A DNA stretch of 41,688 nt from Nostoc sp. LPT (GCF_017115165.1 NZ_JABXKF010000112.1:1-41688); one strand, 5' to 3'; positions 6,541 to 15,489 are shown, numbered from the stretch's first letter. Notes: generated from the letters alone by a model not told the origin. Numbers and translations: made by a program.

Positions 6541-9188
6541 CCTTCTGTGCCCTTTTTCTTTGTAGCGGTTGTTGATGATTTAGCAGTTGACTTAGATTTG
6601 GAAGTCGTTGATTTACTCGTTTTGCGAGTCGATTTCCCGGTCGATGCCTTAGCTGCCAACAAATTCAGCGCCGCCGCTAAGGTTACATCTTCTACCGTTT
6701 GACCTTCTGGGATACTGACATTAGTTTTGCCATGCTTGATATAAGGGCCATAAGGGCCATCGTAGATATTAATTGTTTCCCCGTCCTCTGGATGCGTACC
6801 CAATTCGCGCAAGGCTGCTTTGGACTTGCTGTTGGTGGAACTGCGTCCCTTTTTTGGTTCGGATAACAATTCCAGTGCACGTTCTAAGCTAATTGTCAAC
6901 ACATTGTCAGCAGCTTTCAGAGAGCGGTAGTCTTTCCCCTCCTTACCCTGGTCATGAACCACATAAGGGCCAAAGCGTCCCAAACTTGCTTGAATTTTGC
7001 CGCTAGTAACTGGATGAACTCCTAATGTCCTGGGTAGTGCCAACAGACCAACAGCCATTTCCAGGGTAACGGTTTCTGGGGTGACACCTTTGAGTAGGGA
7101 GGCTTGTTTCGGTTTGGGGTTTTCGTCGGTTTTGTCACCCAATTGGACATAAGGCCCATAAGCACCAATTTTCACATAAATTGGTTCGCCAGTTTCGGGA
7201 TGGCGACCTACTTGGTCAGGGCCAGTGATTTTTTGTCGCAGCAATACTTCTACCTGTTTGGGGTCGAGGTCAGCTGGTGTCAGGTCTTTGGGAATTGAAG
7301 CGGTGATAACTCCTTCACCATTTTCGACTTCAATATAAGGGCCATATTTACCAATGCGGACTTTGGCATCTAGATTCTCAAGTTCTACAGTCCTAGCTTT
7401 GGTGGCATCAATTTGACTTTCCCGTTCTTTTACCAGGGTTTCTAGCCCTTTATCTCCCAGATAAAATTGCTGCAAGTAGGGCAACCATTTCGCTTCACCT
7501 GTGGCAATGTCATCGAGGGTTTGCTCCATCTTCGAGGTAAAACTGGGGTCAACAATGTCTGGAAAATGTTTTTCCAGCAAGTCGGTGACGGCGAAAGCGG
7601 TGAAAGTGGGAATGAGAGCGTTAGTCACCAAATGGGCATAACCCTTGTCGATGATTGTGCCAATGATGCTGGCGTAGGTACTGGGACGACCGATACCTTC
7701 GCTTTCTAAGGTTTTCACTAAAGTTGCTTCTGTGTACCTAGCTGGCGGTTGGGTTTCGTGCCCAACAGCTTCTAGCTCTGTACAATTTGGACGATCTCCC
7801 ACTTTCAGATTCGGCAAAATTACTTCCTGGTCTTCCAGTGCTGCTTCCGGGTCGTCTGAACCTTCAACGTATGCACGTAAGTATCCTGGAAATTCAATCC
7901 GTTTGCCAGAAGAACGAAATCCAGCGTCCTCCACTTGCAATTGCACGGTAATTTGAGTTTGGCGGGAATCAGCCATTTGACAGGCGACAGTCCGCTTCCA
8001 AATCAAATCGTAAACGGCAAGTTCTCGACCGCCCAAACCAGTTTCTTGGGGAGTGCGGAAGCTGCTACCCGCTGGACGAATTGCTTCGTGCGCTTCTTGT
8101 GCGCCTTTGGATTTGGTAGTGTATTGCCGGGGTTGGGGACTGAGGTATTGTTGACCGTAAAGCTTTTCTACACAACTGCGAGCAGCTGCGATCGCTTGAT
8201 CTGACAAATGCACCGAATCTGTCCGCATATAAGTAATATACCCTTGCTCGTACAAATTCTGGGCAACCCGCATTGTGTCACGGGCTGAGAGGCGCAGTTT
8301 CCGGTTAGATTCTTGTTGCAACGTCGAGGTGGTGAACGGTGGCGACGGTTTGCGCGTCACTGGGCGTTCCTCAATATCGTTAACACTCCAGGTTTTCCCA
8401 GTTAGGCGTTCCTTGAGCGCTACCGCTTGTTCTTCGTTGAGCAGCAAGACATTACGACCTGCGGTAATTTGTCCAGTCGTGGCGTCAAAATCACTGCCGT
8501 TAGCGATTTTGGTTCCTGCCAATGTTACCAATTGGGCAGCAAAGGGGGTTTTTTCCTTTGACAAACTAGCTTTCAAATCCCAGTACGTACCCTCATGGAA
8601 GGCGCGGCGTTGGCGTTCCCTAGTGACTAAAAGCCGCACAGCTACAGATTGCACTCGGCCAGCAGATAATCCCCAGGCGATTTTTTTCCATAGCAAGGGA
8701 GACAGGGTATAGCCCACCAGTCGATCTAAAATCCGCCGGGTTTCTTGAGCACGAACCAACTGCTCATCAATATTGCGGCAGTTTTTCAGAGCTTTTTTAA
8801 TCGCGTCTTGGGTAATTTCGTGAAACACCATCCGCTTAGTCGGAACTTTTGGCTTCAGCAATTGGTATAAATGCCAACTAATGCTTTCACCTTCCCGGTC
8901 TTCGTCCGTTGCCAGAATCAGTTCATCTACATCCTTGAGGGCATCTTTGAGCTGGGTAACAATTTTCTTTTTGTCTTTCGGGACAACATATACCGGTTCA
9001 AAGTCGGCGTCCACATTTACCCCTAGCTGCGCCCATGTTTCCCCCTTGACGGCAGCGGGAATTTCACTAGCCGACTGGGGTAGGTCACGCACATGACCCA
9101 TAGACGCCTCCACCCGATAGCCTGATGGCAGGTAGTTGCGAATGGTACGAGCTTTGGTTGGAGATTCGACGATGACGAGGGTTGACAT
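6537..9188 (-). CDS. topA: DNA topoisomerase I (type IA)
   Basis: The 883-aa enzyme relaxes negative supercoils. The N-terminal Toprim domain has Glu8 (LVIVESPTKA) and the metal-binding Asp95/Asp97/Glu99 of ATDEDREGES. The DNA-linked tyrosine is Tyr320 in GYITYMRTDS. Residues about 150-600 carry the gate domains (SAGRVQS, GIGRPSTYA). Instead of four-cysteine zinc fingers, the C-terminus has four GPY-type Topo_C repeats (YGPYIEV, YGPYVQL, FGPYVVH, YGPYIKH) between about 610 and 840. A low-complexity Lys/Ser/Thr tail of about 40 residues follows, as known for cyanobacterial enzymes. The gene stands alone on the minus strand and its stop codon lies in a MITE end. Confidence 0.97.
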   Translation of the reverse strand: MSTLVIVESPTKARTIRNYLPSGYRVEASMGHVRDLPQSASEIPAAVKGETWAQLGVNVDADFEPVYVVPKDKKKIVTQLKDALKDVDELILATDEDREGESISWHLYQLLKPKVPTKRMVFHEITQDAIKKALKNCRNIDEQLVRAQETRRILDRLVGYTLSPLLWKKIAWGLSAGRVQSVAVRLLVTRERQRRAFHEGTYWDLKASLSKEKTPFAAQLVTLAGTKIANGSDFDATTGQITAGRNVLLLNEEQAVALKERLTGKTWSVNDIEERPVTRKPSPPFTTSTLQQESNRKLRLSARDTMRVAQNLYEQGYITYMRTDSVHLSDQAIAAARSCVEKLYGQQYLSPQPRQYTTKSKGAQEAHEAIRPAGSSFRTPQETGLGGRELAVYDLIWKRTVACQMADSRQTQITVQLQVEDAGFRSSGKRIEFPGYLRAYVEGSDDPEAALEDQEVILPNLKVGDRPNCTELEAVGHETQPPARYTEATLVKTLESEGIGRPSTYASIIGTIIDKGYAHLVTNALIPTFTAFAVTDLLEKHFPDIVDPSFTSKMEQTLDDIATGEAKWLPYLQQFYLGDKGLETLVKERESQIDATKARTVELENLDAKVRIGKYGPYIEVENGEGVITASIPKDLTPADLDPKQVEVLLRQKITGPDQVGRHPETGEPIYVKIGAYGPYVQLGDKTDENPKPKQASLLKGVTPETVTLEMAVGLLALPRTLGVHPVTSGKIQASLGRFGPYVVHDQGKEGKDYRSLKAADNVLTISLERALELLSEPKKGRSSTNSKSKAALRELGTHPEDGETINIYDGPYGPYIKHGKTNVSIPEGQTVEDVTLAAALNLLAAKASTGKSTRKTSKSTTSKSKSTAKSSTTATKKKGTEG

Positions 9189-9674
9189 GGAAATTTCAAT
9201 AAAAAGAAGAGCTACTAAGCTAAACAGTCAAATTGAAGTAACTTTTGCAAATTGTCAAGATAAATGGTCACGCTTAGGGCGGTGATTTAATCCTCACATA
9301 AACTGCCTGCTTGGGAGAAAATCCGCTGAACTTAGGGCCCAGTCTGTCCCAGAGGATAAATGAGGGTACGCTGGGTCTGAATTTCCAGCTATTTCAATCT
9401 TTAACTTATCTAACGCATAATTGGCGACTACAGTTTTCAAAATATTCTTTAATTGGGTATGGGGCATGGGGAATGGAGAGTGGGGAGCAGGGGAGCGGGG
9501 GAGCAGAAAAGAAGTAAGTTGCAGTAAGTTTTTCCCCTCTGCCCCTTTGCACTTCTGCCTCTTGTGCCCAATCAATGCTCAATGCCCCACTCTAATAGAG
9601 CTTGTGCCAAAATTAAATCAAACTTGAGAGCAAAAGCGAAGTGGGATTTGTACCCATGTCAGGAAAGCAAAATC
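9189..9674. other. Intergenic region between divergent genes, with G-rich tract
   Basis: No convincing gene is present; the short frames in it are low-complexity and lack start signals. It must contain the topA promoter on the minus strand and a plus-strand promoter for the pair at 9675-10989. At 9461-9503 there are five runs of four or five G separated by 3, 10, 4 and 3 bases, and a C-rich stretch follows near 9535-9548. This G-rich sequence is typical of repeats dispersed in Nostoc intergenic DNA and could form a G-quadruplex. Confidence 0.5.
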
Positions 9675-9968
9675 ATGCAACCAATTCGTCAGGGTGATGT
9701 TATCTTACTACCTGTGCAGCAGGTTGAAGGACAAAAAATACCCCATTTAACTTTGGCAGAAGGCGAAGTTACAGGTCACAAGCATCATATTACTGAGGGA
9801 AATGCAGAATTATCTGAAAAATATAGCACCCTATATTTACGTGTTATTTCAGAGTTGGCATTGCTAGCTCATGAGGAGCATAAAGCTATTTCTATTCCCC
9901 AAGGTGACTGGATGGTGAAAATTCAACGGGAATACGAGCCTGAAGGTTGGCGTTATGTCGCTGATTGA
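9675..9968 (+). CDS. Small phage-type conserved protein (RQGDV...GEVTGH family)
   Basis: The 97-aa protein starts at an ATG preceded by AGGAAAG; the frame is open back to 9564, but that part is low in coding character. It contains RQGDVILLPV, AEGEVTGHKHHI, LAHEEHKAISIPQGDW and IQREYEPEGWRYVAD. From memory, the same order of motifs occurs in a hypothetical-protein family seen in phages and in scattered bacterial genomes; its function is unknown to me. The histidines in GHKHH and HEEH would suit metal binding, but that is speculation. Its end overlaps the start of the next gene by 14 bases, so the two are translated together. Confidence 0.75.
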   Translation: MQPIRQGDVILLPVQQVEGQKIPHLTLAEGEVTGHKHHITEGNAELSEKYSTLYLRVISELALLAHEEHKAISIPQGDWMVKIQREYEPEGWRYVAD

Positions 9969-10989
9969 AAAGTTAACGCCTGAGCAAGAGGCTTTGATTC
10001 GAGTTTATCGGGAAAAGTGGAGAGCGATCGCGCTTTCAACTGAGCGGATTGATAAAGAAAAGGTGGTAGAAGCGGTAAAAATTGGGTATATAGCAATTCG
10101 TAAACAAGAGCCTAAAATTATATTTTGTGATAGCCCGTATGCTGGTCTTAAAATTGTAATTCAGAAGCGACTAAAACATCGATTAAATATTGAATTTAAT
10201 AACCAACTTTTGTACAAGTTTAGAAATGAATTACGTAGCCAAGTTGCATGGCAGCTACAAAGCCAACTAATGGCAGAAATACTTACTGTCGTACTACCAG
10301 ATTTAACTATATTAGAAGACACATTGAGAGTTGAATTAAAAACTCAACTTCTACTCACAACAAATCTTCGTAGTCCTTGGTTCAAAGCTCAGTTATATTC
10401 AAGCACGTGCAGTTGGGTAGATTTTTATATTTCGGTATTAAATTGCTCTTACAACCAAATACAATGGCAAGCTTTACAGTCGCTACTAAAGTATTGTAGT
10501 TGGATTCTGCCTTACGAAAATATTTGTATTGTCTGCGATCGCCCCCTTCACCTGCGCTTCGACAATCAAAATCGCCTCCACGCTGAAGGTGAACCCGCCA
10601 TTGAATTTATTGATGGATATAGCCTATACTCCTACCACGGCGTAACCTTGCCTGAAAAATACGGTAAAAGCCACCCGCAGCAATGGCAATCTCAATGGCT
10701 TTTATCAGAGGAAAATGCCGAACTACGGCGAGTACTAATTCAAGGTATTGGTTACGCCAGAATTTGCCAAGAACTACAAGCTATTGAATTAGATAATTGG
10801 CAAGAATATACAGTATTAAAAATTGATAACAATGTGGATATCGAGCCGATTTATTTATTAAAAATGACTTGTCCTAGCACAAGCTTTATTCATGCCTTGC
10901 GAGTTCCACCAAGTATGAACTCAGCACGTGAAGCGATTCGCTGGGTTAATTGGGGAGTAGATCCAGAAGAATTTGGTGTGCAAACATAA
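9955..10989 (+). CDS. DUF6745-like protein
   Basis: The 344-aa protein has a charged N-terminal helical half and a C-terminal half with a recognisable DUF6745 pattern. This runs CDRPLHLRFDNQNRLHAEG, EPAIEFIDGYSLYSYHGV, then ENAELRRVLIQGIGYARIC and, at the end, LRVPPSMNSAREAIRWVNWG. No catalytic motif is known to me for this family. GAAGG lies 9 bases before the ATG. The 14-base overlap with the preceding small gene indicates an operon and suggests the two products act together. In other bacteria DUF6745 proteins also sit next to small hypothetical genes, but I cannot name a function. Confidence 0.75.
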   Translation: MSLIEKLTPEQEALIRVYREKWRAIALSTERIDKEKVVEAVKIGYIAIRKQEPKIIFCDSPYAGLKIVIQKRLKHRLNIEFNNQLLYKFRNELRSQVAWQLQSQLMAEILTVVLPDLTILEDTLRVELKTQLLLTTNLRSPWFKAQLYSSTCSWVDFYISVLNCSYNQIQWQALQSLLKYCSWILPYENICIVCDRPLHLRFDNQNRLHAEGEPAIEFIDGYSLYSYHGVTLPEKYGKSHPQQWQSQWLLSEENAELRRVLIQGIGYARICQELQAIELDNWQEYTVLKIDNNVDIEPIYLLKMTCPSTSFIHALRVPPSMNSAREAIRWVNWGVDPEEFGVQT

Positions 10990-11021
10990 TTGCTTAAGAG
11001 ACTTTCCCCATTTATAACTGG

Positions 11022-11711
11022 TTAATCGCTACCTAATTTCTTGATAAAATCTCCATGTTCAGCAGACTGCAAACCTGTTTGTAAAACCTTCAACACACCC
11101 TGCATATTACCTGCTAATAACTCCGTCGCCGCTAACCACAACCCTGGAAATACCCGACTTCGCAAAACGCCTTCATTGTCAAGTATTAATTCCAGATATT
11201 CACCCTGTTCAAGAGAAAACCAAGTCAATTTTTGGTCTAAAACTTGCCAAACAATATATTCTTTGACACCGTTGCGACGATAAGCCTGTTTTTTGCCATG
11301 AAGATCAATAGCCGCACTACTAGCAGCAATTTCCACAACTAACTCTGGCGCACCTTCAATATAATCATCTTCACTCAGCCGCGTTTGACCACCTGCTTCC
11401 GGTACAATCAACAGAACAGCATCGGGTTGAGGTTCGTTATCTAAGTCTAAGCGGACGGTAGGTTCAACTCCCAATGCTACACCAGAAGTCGCAGCTTCGT
11501 AAGTACCAAGCCATGTCAAAATCCAACCATGCGGTTGACCGTGACTTCGGAAACGCAGAGCAGCAGGCATAATATAGACAATTCCTTCGGTTAATTCAGC
11601 TTTTTTCAGGTTAGGAGTGGCATTATAGCGACGCTCAAATTCATAGCGGGTGAGCTTGTCGCCATTTTCCAAAGGAGGAATTGTCCAAGGCTGAGAGGGT
11701 GTTTTCACCAT
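11022..11711 (-). CDS. Uma2 family endonuclease-like protein
   Basis: The 229-aa protein belongs to the Uma2 (DUF820) family, which has a PD-(D/E)xK nuclease fold and is heavily expanded in cyanobacteria. The likely active-site residues are visible: the Asp in EPQPDAVLLIV, the Glu in APELVVEIAASS, and the Lys in KKQAYRRNGVKEYIVW. The N-terminal LTRYEFERRY and AELTEGIVYIMP are also typical. It is divergent from chlB. The biological role of Uma2 proteins is poorly established; some are thought to be restriction-like or mobile-DNA related. Confidence 0.85.
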   Translation of the reverse strand: MVKTPSQPWTIPPLENGDKLTRYEFERRYNATPNLKKAELTEGIVYIMPAALRFRSHGQPHGWILTWLGTYEAATSGVALGVEPTVRLDLDNEPQPDAVLLIVPEAGGQTRLSEDDYIEGAPELVVEIAASSAAIDLHGKKQAYRRNGVKEYIVWQVLDQKLTWFSLEQGEYLELILDNEGVLRSRVFPGLWLAATELLAGNMQGVLKVLQTGLQSAEHGDFIKKLGSD

Positions 11712-11820
11712 AATTGTTGTGAAAATGAGCTTGTGTACATGTTAGCGAATTAGATAAAAACGCAACTGACTAAGGAATGAGAGATTATAGCGGTTCTCGT
11801 TTAGATGCAATACACTTTGA

Positions 11821-11843
11821 CCTCTCTCCTAAAAGGAGAGAGG
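11821..11843. repeat. Perfect 10-bp hairpin repeat
   Basis: CCTCTCTCCT pairs perfectly with AGGAGAGAGG across a 3-base loop, followed by a C/G-rich tract (actcccc ... gggaaggg ... gggggttagg) to about 11900. It lies between divergent genes, so a terminator role is unlikely. It resembles the palindromic intergenic repeats common in Nostoc. The rest of 11712-12262 holds this element, a second palindrome at 12127-12188 and the chlB leader; I see no gene there. Confidence 0.6.
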
Positions 11844-12126
11844 CTTTGAATTTTACTCCCCAACGCTAGTAGGGAAGGGACTGGGGGTTAGGTCTAATTT
11901 ACCGAAATATTAAGATTTTTTTACAAAACTAACAGGAATGTTGTTTAAAAAGATAGCCGCATCTCAAGCAGTAAATAGGTTTCACCCATATCGCCTCCCC
12001 TAAAACCCGCAACAAACCTTATTTTTTTTCAGCCAGCAGGTTTGAGAAAATCAGAAACGATTTAATAATCAAGCAGCTATAAGTAGATGGGCTGAATTCA
12101 AAGATAATACCTCTCTCCAAACCTCT

Positions 12127-12188
12127 CCCCTTCTTTACCAACGGCACGCTGGGCGATGCCTACGGCGGTAAACTACGCACAGAAGGGG
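12127..12188. repeat. Nested palindrome upstream of chlB
   Basis: An outer pair CCCCTTCT (12127-12134) and AGAAGGGG (12181-12188) encloses an inner pair TTTACC/GGTAAA (12134-12139, 12167-12172) around a short motif gcgatgcctacggcgg. A related motif, tgcctacggcgg, recurs at about 16456. This looks like one small palindromic repeat carried inside another, about 75 bases before the chlB start. Confidence 0.5.
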
Positions 12189-12262
12189 TTGATGGTAAGC
12201 TCTATCTTATATTTTTTACGCCCACTTACTTAGTTATTTGAGTTTAAAAGGGAGACACAGAC

Positions 12263-13789
12263 ATGAAATTGGCTTACTGGATGTATGCTGGCCCAGCCCA
12301 CATCGGCACTCTGCGAATCGCTAGTTCTTTTAAAAATGTTCATGCGATCATGCACGCCCCCATTGGCGATGACTACTTTAACGTCATGCGCTCGATGCTA
12401 TCACGGGAGAGGGATTTTACTCCGGTGACAACCAGTGTCGTCGATCGCAACGTTTTAGCACGCGGCTCTCAAGAGAAGGTGGTAGATAACATCGTCCGCA
12501 AGGATGCCGAGGAACACCCAGATTTGATTGTGTTAACTCCCACCTGCACCTCCAGCATTTTGCAAGAGGATTTACACAACTTTGTCGAACGGTCGCAGTT
12601 GGAAGCAAAAGGAGACGTAATGCTGGCGGATGTGAACCACTACCGCTACAACGAACTGCAAGCCGCCGATCGCACTTTGGATCAAATTGTCCAATATTAC
12701 ATCGAAAAAGCCCGGAAGCGGGGCGAATTGGCTGAGGGCAAAACAGCAAAGCCCTCGGTTAACATTATCGGTACTACCACCCTTGGTTTCCACAACAATC
12801 ACGACTGCACCGAACTGAAACGACTGATGGCTGACTTGGGAATTGAGGTAAATACCTTAATTCCCGAAGGTGCTTCGGTGAAAGACTTGAAAAAGATGTC
12901 CCAAGCCTGGTTTAACCTAGTACCTTACCGCGAACTCGGTTTGACCACAGCCCGTTACCTGGAAGAACAATTTGGCACACCTTATATAGACATTACTCCA
13001 ATGGGTGTAGTGGAAACTGCCCGTTGTATTCGCAAGATTCAGCAGGTAATTAATGCTCAAGGTGCAGAAGTTGACTACGAAAACTTCATTAATGAGCAAA
13101 CCCTCCATGTCTCTCAGGCTGCTTGGTTCTCCCGTTCGATTGACTGTCAAAACTTGACTGGCAAAAAAGCTGTGGTGTTTGGTGACAATACCCACGCCGC
13201 CGCCATTACCAAGATTCTGGCGCGAGAAATGGGGATTCATGTTGTTTGGGCTGGAACCTACTGTAAATATGATGCAGATTGGTTCCGCGAACAAGTTAGC
13301 GAGTATTGCGATGAAGTGCTAATTTCCGAAGATCATGGTGCAATTGGGGATGCGATCGCTCGTGTCGAACCCTCTGCCATTTTCGGCACGCAAATGGAAC
13401 GCCACGTTGGTAAGCGCTTGGATATTCCTTGCGGCGTAATTGCTGCACCAATCCACGTCCAAAACTTCCCCATTGGTTATAAACCATTTATGGGTTACGA
13501 AGGCACGAATCAGATTACAGATTTGATCTACAATTCCTTCACTTTGGGAATGGAAGATCACCTATTAGAAATCTTCGGTGGTCATGATACCAAAGAAGTT
13601 ATTACTAGGGGAATTTCTGCTGATTCTGATTTGAATTGGACAAAAGATGGTCAAGCAGAATTGAATAAGATTCCTGGATTTGTTCGCGGCAAAGTGAAGC
13701 GTAATACTGAGAAATTTGCCCGCGATCGCGGTTTCAAGGAAATCAATGCTGAGGTATTGTACGCCGCGAAAGAAGCTGTCGGGGCTTAG
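12263..13789 (+). CDS. chlB: Light-independent protochlorophyllide reductase subunit B
   Basis: The 508-aa ChlB pairs with ChlN to form the catalytic NB component. With ChlL it reduces protochlorophyllide without light, using ATP, in a nitrogenase-like reaction. The sequence matches end to end from MKLAYWMYAGPAHIGTLR. Asp36 in HAPIGDDYF is the known unusual aspartate ligand of the [4Fe-4S] cluster, and TPTCTSSILQEDL follows at about 92-104. Asp294 in FSRSIDCQ probably corresponds to the proposed proton-donor aspartate. GGGAG precedes the ATG by about 8 bases. chlL and chlN are not in the window. A hairpin follows the stop, and a diverged copy of the last 20 or so codons lies 500 bases downstream. 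Confidence 0.98.
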   Translation: MKLAYWMYAGPAHIGTLRIASSFKNVHAIMHAPIGDDYFNVMRSMLSRERDFTPVTTSVVDRNVLARGSQEKVVDNIVRKDAEEHPDLIVLTPTCTSSILQEDLHNFVERSQLEAKGDVMLADVNHYRYNELQAADRTLDQIVQYYIEKARKRGELAEGKTAKPSVNIIGTTTLGFHNNHDCTELKRLMADLGIEVNTLIPEGASVKDLKKMSQAWFNLVPYRELGLTTARYLEEQFGTPYIDITPMGVVETARCIRKIQQVINAQGAEVDYENFINEQTLHVSQAAWFSRSIDCQNLTGKKAVVFGDNTHAAAITKILAREMGIHVVWAGTYCKYDADWFREQVSEYCDEVLISEDHGAIGDAIARVEPSAIFGTQMERHVGKRLDIPCGVIAAPIHVQNFPIGYKPFMGYEGTNQITDLIYNSFTLGMEDHLLEIFGGHDTKEVITRGISADSDLNWTKDGQAELNKIPGFVRGKVKRNTEKFARDRGFKEINAEVLYAAKEAVGA

Positions 13790-13817
13790 TTTAGCGGGTT
13801 AGCTTATATTGCTTTAA

Positions 13818-13844
13818 AGTGAGGAGTCAAAAATACTCCTCACT
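13818..13844 (+). terminator. Hairpin after chlB
   Basis: A 10-bp perfect stem, AGTGAGGAGT/ACTCCTCACT, with a 7-base loop begins 29 bases after the chlB stop and is followed by gtttat. The T-run is short, so termination strength is uncertain. Confidence 0.6.
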
Positions 13845-13945
13845 GTTTATAAAGCATTATTTAAATTCACAAATAATTTTACATATACTTAATAGACGAA
13901 ATATGTATAATAAAACTTGATACCTTATACCTTCTTTCTACATTT

Positions 13946-14164
13946 ATGAAGTTTATTCAAGTTGGTGATCGGCTTATTAACTTAAGTGCCATAGCCATTA
14001 TTGAGCTTTCTGAAGATAAGATTACTATGCTATTAGCAAATTCTACTCAAGAGCGTCTTGAGTTTTCTGGGCAAATAGCCCAAGATATCAAAGATTACTT
14101 TAATAATCAAAAATTAGTGGATATAGTACCACCACCACCAAGACCACCTCTAGAAGCAGTATAA
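13946..14164 (+). CDS. 72-aa hypothetical protein between two chlB tails
   Basis: A small protein, MKFIQVGDRLINLSAIAIIE..., with alternating hydrophobic strands, then ERLEFSGQIAQDIKDYF and a proline-rich end (PPPPRPPLEA). The pattern, an N-terminal beta-rich segment, then a helix, then a Pro tail, suggests a small folded adaptor-like domain, but I do not recognise a function. There is no clear ribosome site. It is the only gene in the segment between chlB and the duplicated chlB tail, so it is the likely cargo of whatever event created that duplication. Confidence 0.6.
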   Translation: MKFIQVGDRLINLSAIAIIELSEDKITMLLANSTQERLEFSGQIAQDIKDYFNNQKLVDIVPPPPRPPLEAV

Positions 14165-14273
14165 AAATTGGTATTATGACTAAATTATCTACATTCATTC
14201 ATACAGAAACAACACTTTTCATAGTGTTAATTATATATTTTCTCAATCTTTATAATATAAATCTAGTGCAGCA

Positions 14274-14356
14274 CCAAGAAATTTCATTGCGATCGCGGTT
14301 TCAAAGAAATCAACGCTGAGGTGTTGTACGCCGCCAAGGAAGCTGTAAGGGCTTAG
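14274..14356 (+). pseudogene. chlB (fragment): Diverged copy of the chlB 3' end
   Basis: From GAT at 14291 to TAG at 14354-14356 the 22 codons align with the last 22 codons of chlB (13724-13789) without a gap. There are seven base differences; six are synonymous third-position changes, and the seventh turns Gly into Arg near the end. Weaker similarity extends left to about 14274 (aagaaattt against gagaaattt) and right past the stop to about 14369 (the ggattagc/ggttagc region). There is no start codon or upstream part of the gene. Confidence 0.85.
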
Positions 14357-14383
14357 TTTCGGGATTAGCAAATTTTGATTAGT

Positions 14384-14405
14384 GGCGTTACTTAGACATA
14401 ACGCC
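14384..14405 (-). terminator. Possible hairpin terminator of the TPR gene
   Basis: GGCGTTA (14384-14390) pairs with TAACGCC (14399-14405) around an 8-base loop, 10 bases past the end of the minus-strand gene. Only a weak T-rich tail follows on that strand. Confidence 0.35.
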
Positions 14406-14415
14406 CTTACTATTA

Positions 14416-15489
14416 TCAATAATTGTAAAGATAATCCTCAGGATTGCTGAGGTCATCCACATAGCCGTAATCCATAGATTTATCATAAGCTTCTTCAGTA
14501 AAATAGCCTTGGTTATAAGAATTATCAATTTCCTCAGCATCAAAAAATTTTAGTTCTGATAAATACCTATTATCAGGTTTAGATTTATCAGAGTGTTTAA
14601 ATTCTCCATTAGGAACAGAGTTAATATTTTCTAATATAGTTTTTGCTAAATTTCTGTTATAGATTTTTGGATCGCTATTAGCAATTTCTTGAATTATTGG
14701 AAATGCATATTTAGGCAGGTTGATTAGAGAAAGAGCTTTTAAAGCGTATTGCCTAACCTGTGGTGCAGGGTAAGTTAGATTATCTAATAAAAGACGAATA
14801 ACTAAAGCGGAGATATTTTTGTAACTATTGGCAAGCTTGTGTATCGCTGAAGCAGCTAATCTTTTTTCGTCATAGGAGCTTTTTTTAGAGAGATATGGAA
14901 TAAGATAGAAAATCGCTTCTTCTCGATTTGATTCCCCTAACTCAAATGGAGTCCATTTAGCCAGCTTATCAGGTTGGTTATTTTCACAAAAAAGTTTTGC
15001 AGATGTTTGAAAATCTTTAATAGCTTCTTCCTTTTTTTTTAATTTATAGTAACTCTTTCCTCGACTGTAGTATGCTGCAACTAGGTTAGGATTAATCTGT
15101 AATGCTTGGTTAAATTCTTTGATTGCTTCTTGATACTCTCTAAAGTGTAAACGAACTCTTCCACACTGATAATGCTGAGTAGCGTTATTGGATTGTAGAG
15201 GTAAAACTGTACTATCTACTCCTAATAAATATTGACGAATTTTTTCTAGCTGACGATTAGCATTTAAATATTTAGGAGTTATACAGAGTGCCTGCTTTAA
15301 GTCTTCAACTGCACCATCATAATTGCCTATTTCAGCTTTGGTGATGCCTCTATAGTAATAAGCATGGGAACTATTAGGATTCAGACTTAATGCTTCATTC
15401 AAAGCCATAATTGCTCCTTGCTTATCTCCATTCTGAAGAAGGTCTACTCCTAAGTTAAAAAAATGAGCAAAAGCTGAACTCTCTGGCAT
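14416..15489 (-). CDS. TPR protein with HEAT-like C-terminal part
   Basis: The 357-aa protein starts at MPESSAF, chosen because GAGGG lies 7 bases upstream; the frame extends 7 codons further. Two TPR blocks are visible: residues about 10-85 (DKQGAIMALNEALSLNPNS, NYDGAVEDLKQAL) and 105-175 (EYQEAIKEFNQALQINPNL, KKEEAIKDFQTSAKLF). From about 190 to 290 there are HEAT/Armadillo-like helices (RLAASAIHKLANS, PQVRQYALKALSLI). The acidic, Tyr-rich C-terminus looks disordered. It is probably a cytoplasmic scaffold or regulator; the partner is unknown. It points away from the toxin-antitoxin genes by a 167-base gap on the same strand. Confidence 0.8.
   Translation of the reverse strand: MPESSAFAHFFNLGVDLLQNGDKQGAIMALNEALSLNPNSSHAYYYRGITKAEIGNYDGAVEDLKQALCITPKYLNANRQLEKIRQYLLGVDSTVLPLQSNNATQHYQCGRVRLHFREYQEAIKEFNQALQINPNLVAAYYSRGKSYYKLKKKEEAIKDFQTSAKLFCENNQPDKLAKWTPFELGESNREEAIFYLIPYLSKKSSYDEKRLAASAIHKLANSYKNISALVIRLLLDNLTYPAPQVRQYALKALSLINLPKYAFPIIQEIANSDPKIYNRNLAKTILENINSVPNGEFKHSDKSKPDNRYLSELKFFDAEEIDNSYNQGYFTEEAYDKSMDYGYVDDLSNPEDYLYNY

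Noticed and set aside
9294..9575. 93-aa minus-strand and overlapping plus-strand frames in the topA upstream region
   Set aside because: They cover the G-rich dispersed repeat and read as low-complexity sequence on both strands.
13818..13844. Attachment-site core for the chlB-tail insert
   Set aside because: This hairpin is present only once, next to the first tail, so it fits a terminator better than a duplicated recombination core.
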